NCBI GenBank assembly: GCA_050943225.1
Contig: JBMNOT010000028.1
Span: 1-14,722, forward strand
Length of the DNA stretch: 14,722 bases
Direction of reading: 5' to 3'
DNA from: SZUA-584 sp050943225
Lineage (GTDB): Bacteria > Bacillota > Clostridia > Christensenellales > SZUA-584
Translations under genes and position numbers: made by a program
Part shown: one piece after another, positions 13,463 through 14,722 of the stretch
How positions within the stretch are numbered: position 1 is the stretch's first letter
How the letters are laid out: each line of letters starts with the position of its first letter
The notes under the pieces: generated by a model
Databases searched by the model: none
What the model was told of the DNA's origin: nothing
Seen by the model: the letters and a program-made list of their open reading frames with translations, nothing else

Positions 13463-13492
13463 ACACTCAGTCGATTAACACTCAGTCGATTA
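13463..13492. repeat. Exact 15-bp tandem duplication over the trpB2 stop codon
   Basis: ACACTCAGTCGATTA occurs at 13463-13477 and again at 13478-13492. The second copy contains the stop codon of the trpB2-type gene (13482-13484). The duplication is in frame and gives a second in-frame stop 15 bp downstream, so the protein is not altered. Confidence 0.95.
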
Positions 13493-14722
13493 CCGGTATG
13501 GTGGAAAAGCCCTTCTCCAGCATCTCGCCGGTATACTCGAAGTCTTTGAGCCTTCCTGCCAGATATTCCTCATATGCGGCAAGGTCGTAATCGCCATGCC
13601 CCGAAAGGTTGAAGAATATCGTTTTGGCTTCGCCCGTCTCCTTACACTCCAGCGCCTTTTGAATCGCATACGCAATGGCGTGAGCCGATTCCGGCGCGGG
13701 CAGTATAACCTCGCTGCGGGCGAACAGCACCGCCGCCTTAAACACGTCGGTTTGGCGCACCGCCGCTGCGCGAACATAGCCGTCATGATACAGCTGCGAG
13801 AGCAGCGCCGAATCGCCGTGATATCTTAAGCCCCCCGCATGAATGCCCGCCGGCACAAAGTCATGCCCCAGCGTATACATCATCGCAATGGGCGCCATCT
13901 TGGCGGTATCACCGTAGTCGTAAGTGAATTTACCCTTGGTCAGCTTGGGGCAAGCCGCCGGCTCCACCGCTACGAACTCGGTTTTGGTGCCGTTTCTCAG
14001 CTTATCGTGCAGGAACGGGAACGCGCAGCCCGAGAAGTTGGACCCGCCGCCATTGCAGCCGATCACGATATCCGGGTATTCGTCGATCTTCTCAAACTGC
14101 TTTTTCGCTTCCAGCCCGATGATGGTCTGGTGAAGAATCACGTGGTTTAAAACGCTGCCCAGCGCATAGTGTGTATCGTCGCGCATCACCGCGTCTTCTA
14201 CCGCTTCGGAGATCGCGATGCCCAGGCTGCCCAGCGAATCGGGATCCTTTTCGAGTATCGCGCGGCCCGCATTGGTCAGCGTCGACGGGCTGGCAATCAC
14301 GTTCGCGCCGTAGGTTTGCATCAGCGTCCTGCGGTACGGCTTTTGCTCGTATGAAACGCGCACCATGTAGACAGTGCATTCCAGCCCGAACATCTGGGCG
14401 GCGATGGAAAGCGCGCTGCCCCACTGGCCTGCGCCCGTCTCGGTGGTCAGGCGCCTCACGCCCTCGGCCTTGTTGTAAAATGCCTGCGGGATGGCGCTGT
14501 TGAGCTTATGGCTGCCCGAGGGGTTATTGCCTTCGTATTTGTAATAGATCTTCGCGGGCGTATCCAGCGCCTTTTCCAGCCCATAGGCGCGTATCAGCGG
14601 CGACGGGCGGAATTTCGCGTAGATCTCGCGCACCTGTTTCGGGATGTCGATATACCGCTCGGTGGACATCTCCTGCGCGATCAGCTCTTTGGCGAAAAGC
14701 GGTGCCAATTCATCCGGCTGTA
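13482..14722 (-). CDS. trpB: TrpB2-type tryptophan synthase beta chain, 5' end outside window
   Basis: This PLP enzyme condenses indole with serine to give tryptophan. About 412 codons are in the window; the frame is open to the right edge (reading QPDELAPLFAKELIAQEMS). Full-length TrpB2 proteins have about 420-450 residues, so only a short N-terminus is missing. Family marks include STERYIDIPKQVREIYAKFR, the PLP lysine in NPSGSHKLNSA (Lys codon at 14505-14507), TTETGAGQWGSALS, the phosphate loop GCNGGGSNFSG and SGHGDYDL near the end. The leading segment with ERYI and the insertion between helices place it in the TrpB2 rather than TrpB1 group, which often works without TrpA. No trpA or other trp gene is seen here. 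A hairpin follows the stop. The gene is intact within the window. Confidence 0.95.
   Translation of the reverse strand, partial: QPDELAPLFAKELIAQEMSTERYIDIPKQVREIYAKFRPSPLIRAYGLEKALDTPAKIYYKYEGNNPSGSHKLNSAIPQAFYNKAEGVRRLTTETGAGQWGSALSIAAQMFGLECTVYMVRVSYEQKPYRRTLMQTYGANVIASPSTLTNAGRAILEKDPDSLGSLGIAISEAVEDAVMRDDTHYALGSVLNHVILHQTIIGLEAKKQFEKIDEYPDIVIGCNGGGSNFSGCAFPFLHDKLRNGTKTEFVAVEPAACPKLTKGKFTYDYGDTAKMAPIAMMYTLGHDFVPAGIHAGGLRYHGDSALLSQLYHDGYVRAAAVRQTDVFKAAVLFARSEVILPAPESAHAIAYAIQKALECKETGEAKTIFFNLSGHGDYDLAAYEEYLAGRLKDFEYTGEMLEKGFSTIPVID

Overview
The window reads as chromosome of a spore-forming, Gram-positive Firmicute of the Clostridia type with moderately high GC. The evidence is a T-box riboswitch ahead of a single-chain glycyl-tRNA synthetase, a Spo0E-like small protein next to a SpoIIE-type phosphatase, an exact Spo0A-box match, purine-rich Shine-Dalgarno sites and U-tract intrinsic terminators. 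No phage, insertion sequence, CRISPR array, rRNA or tRNA gene was seen.

Layout, left to right. Positions 1-565 are a 27-bp tandem array with 54-bp and 108-bp higher-order periods that runs off the left edge. Positions 652-1477 hold the decayed 3' part of a family 2 glycosyltransferase with TPR tail. Positions 1478-1817 are intergenic with two hairpins. On the minus strand follows a small signalling cluster (3494 to 1818): a stand-alone WYL-like mini-protein, a Spo0E-like phosphatase and a PAS-SpoIIE phosphatase, with a Spo0A box overlapping the -35 of the upstream promoter. Divergent from it is a leaderless L,D-transpeptidase. Then come a minus-strand RluA-type pseudouridine synthase with clear promoter and terminator, and the divergently transcribed T-box and glyQS.

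Positions 7183-11893 form a plus-strand transcription unit with promoter, candidate structured leader and strong terminator. It encodes a three-helix membrane protein with a very long Ala/Glu/Pro repeat region and a TPR-like tail, a VanW-family membrane-anchored protein, and a two-repeat PRC-barrel protein. The set looks like a cell-envelope module, but its function is not known to me.

The right end holds a zinc-ribbon plus RbsC-like permease fusion gene broken by one UAG codon and one frameshift, a cupin remnant, and a TrpB2-type tryptophan synthase beta chain that runs off the right edge. Three decayed genes in under 15 kb suggest ongoing gene loss (or, less likely, sequence errors) beside well-preserved housekeeping genes.
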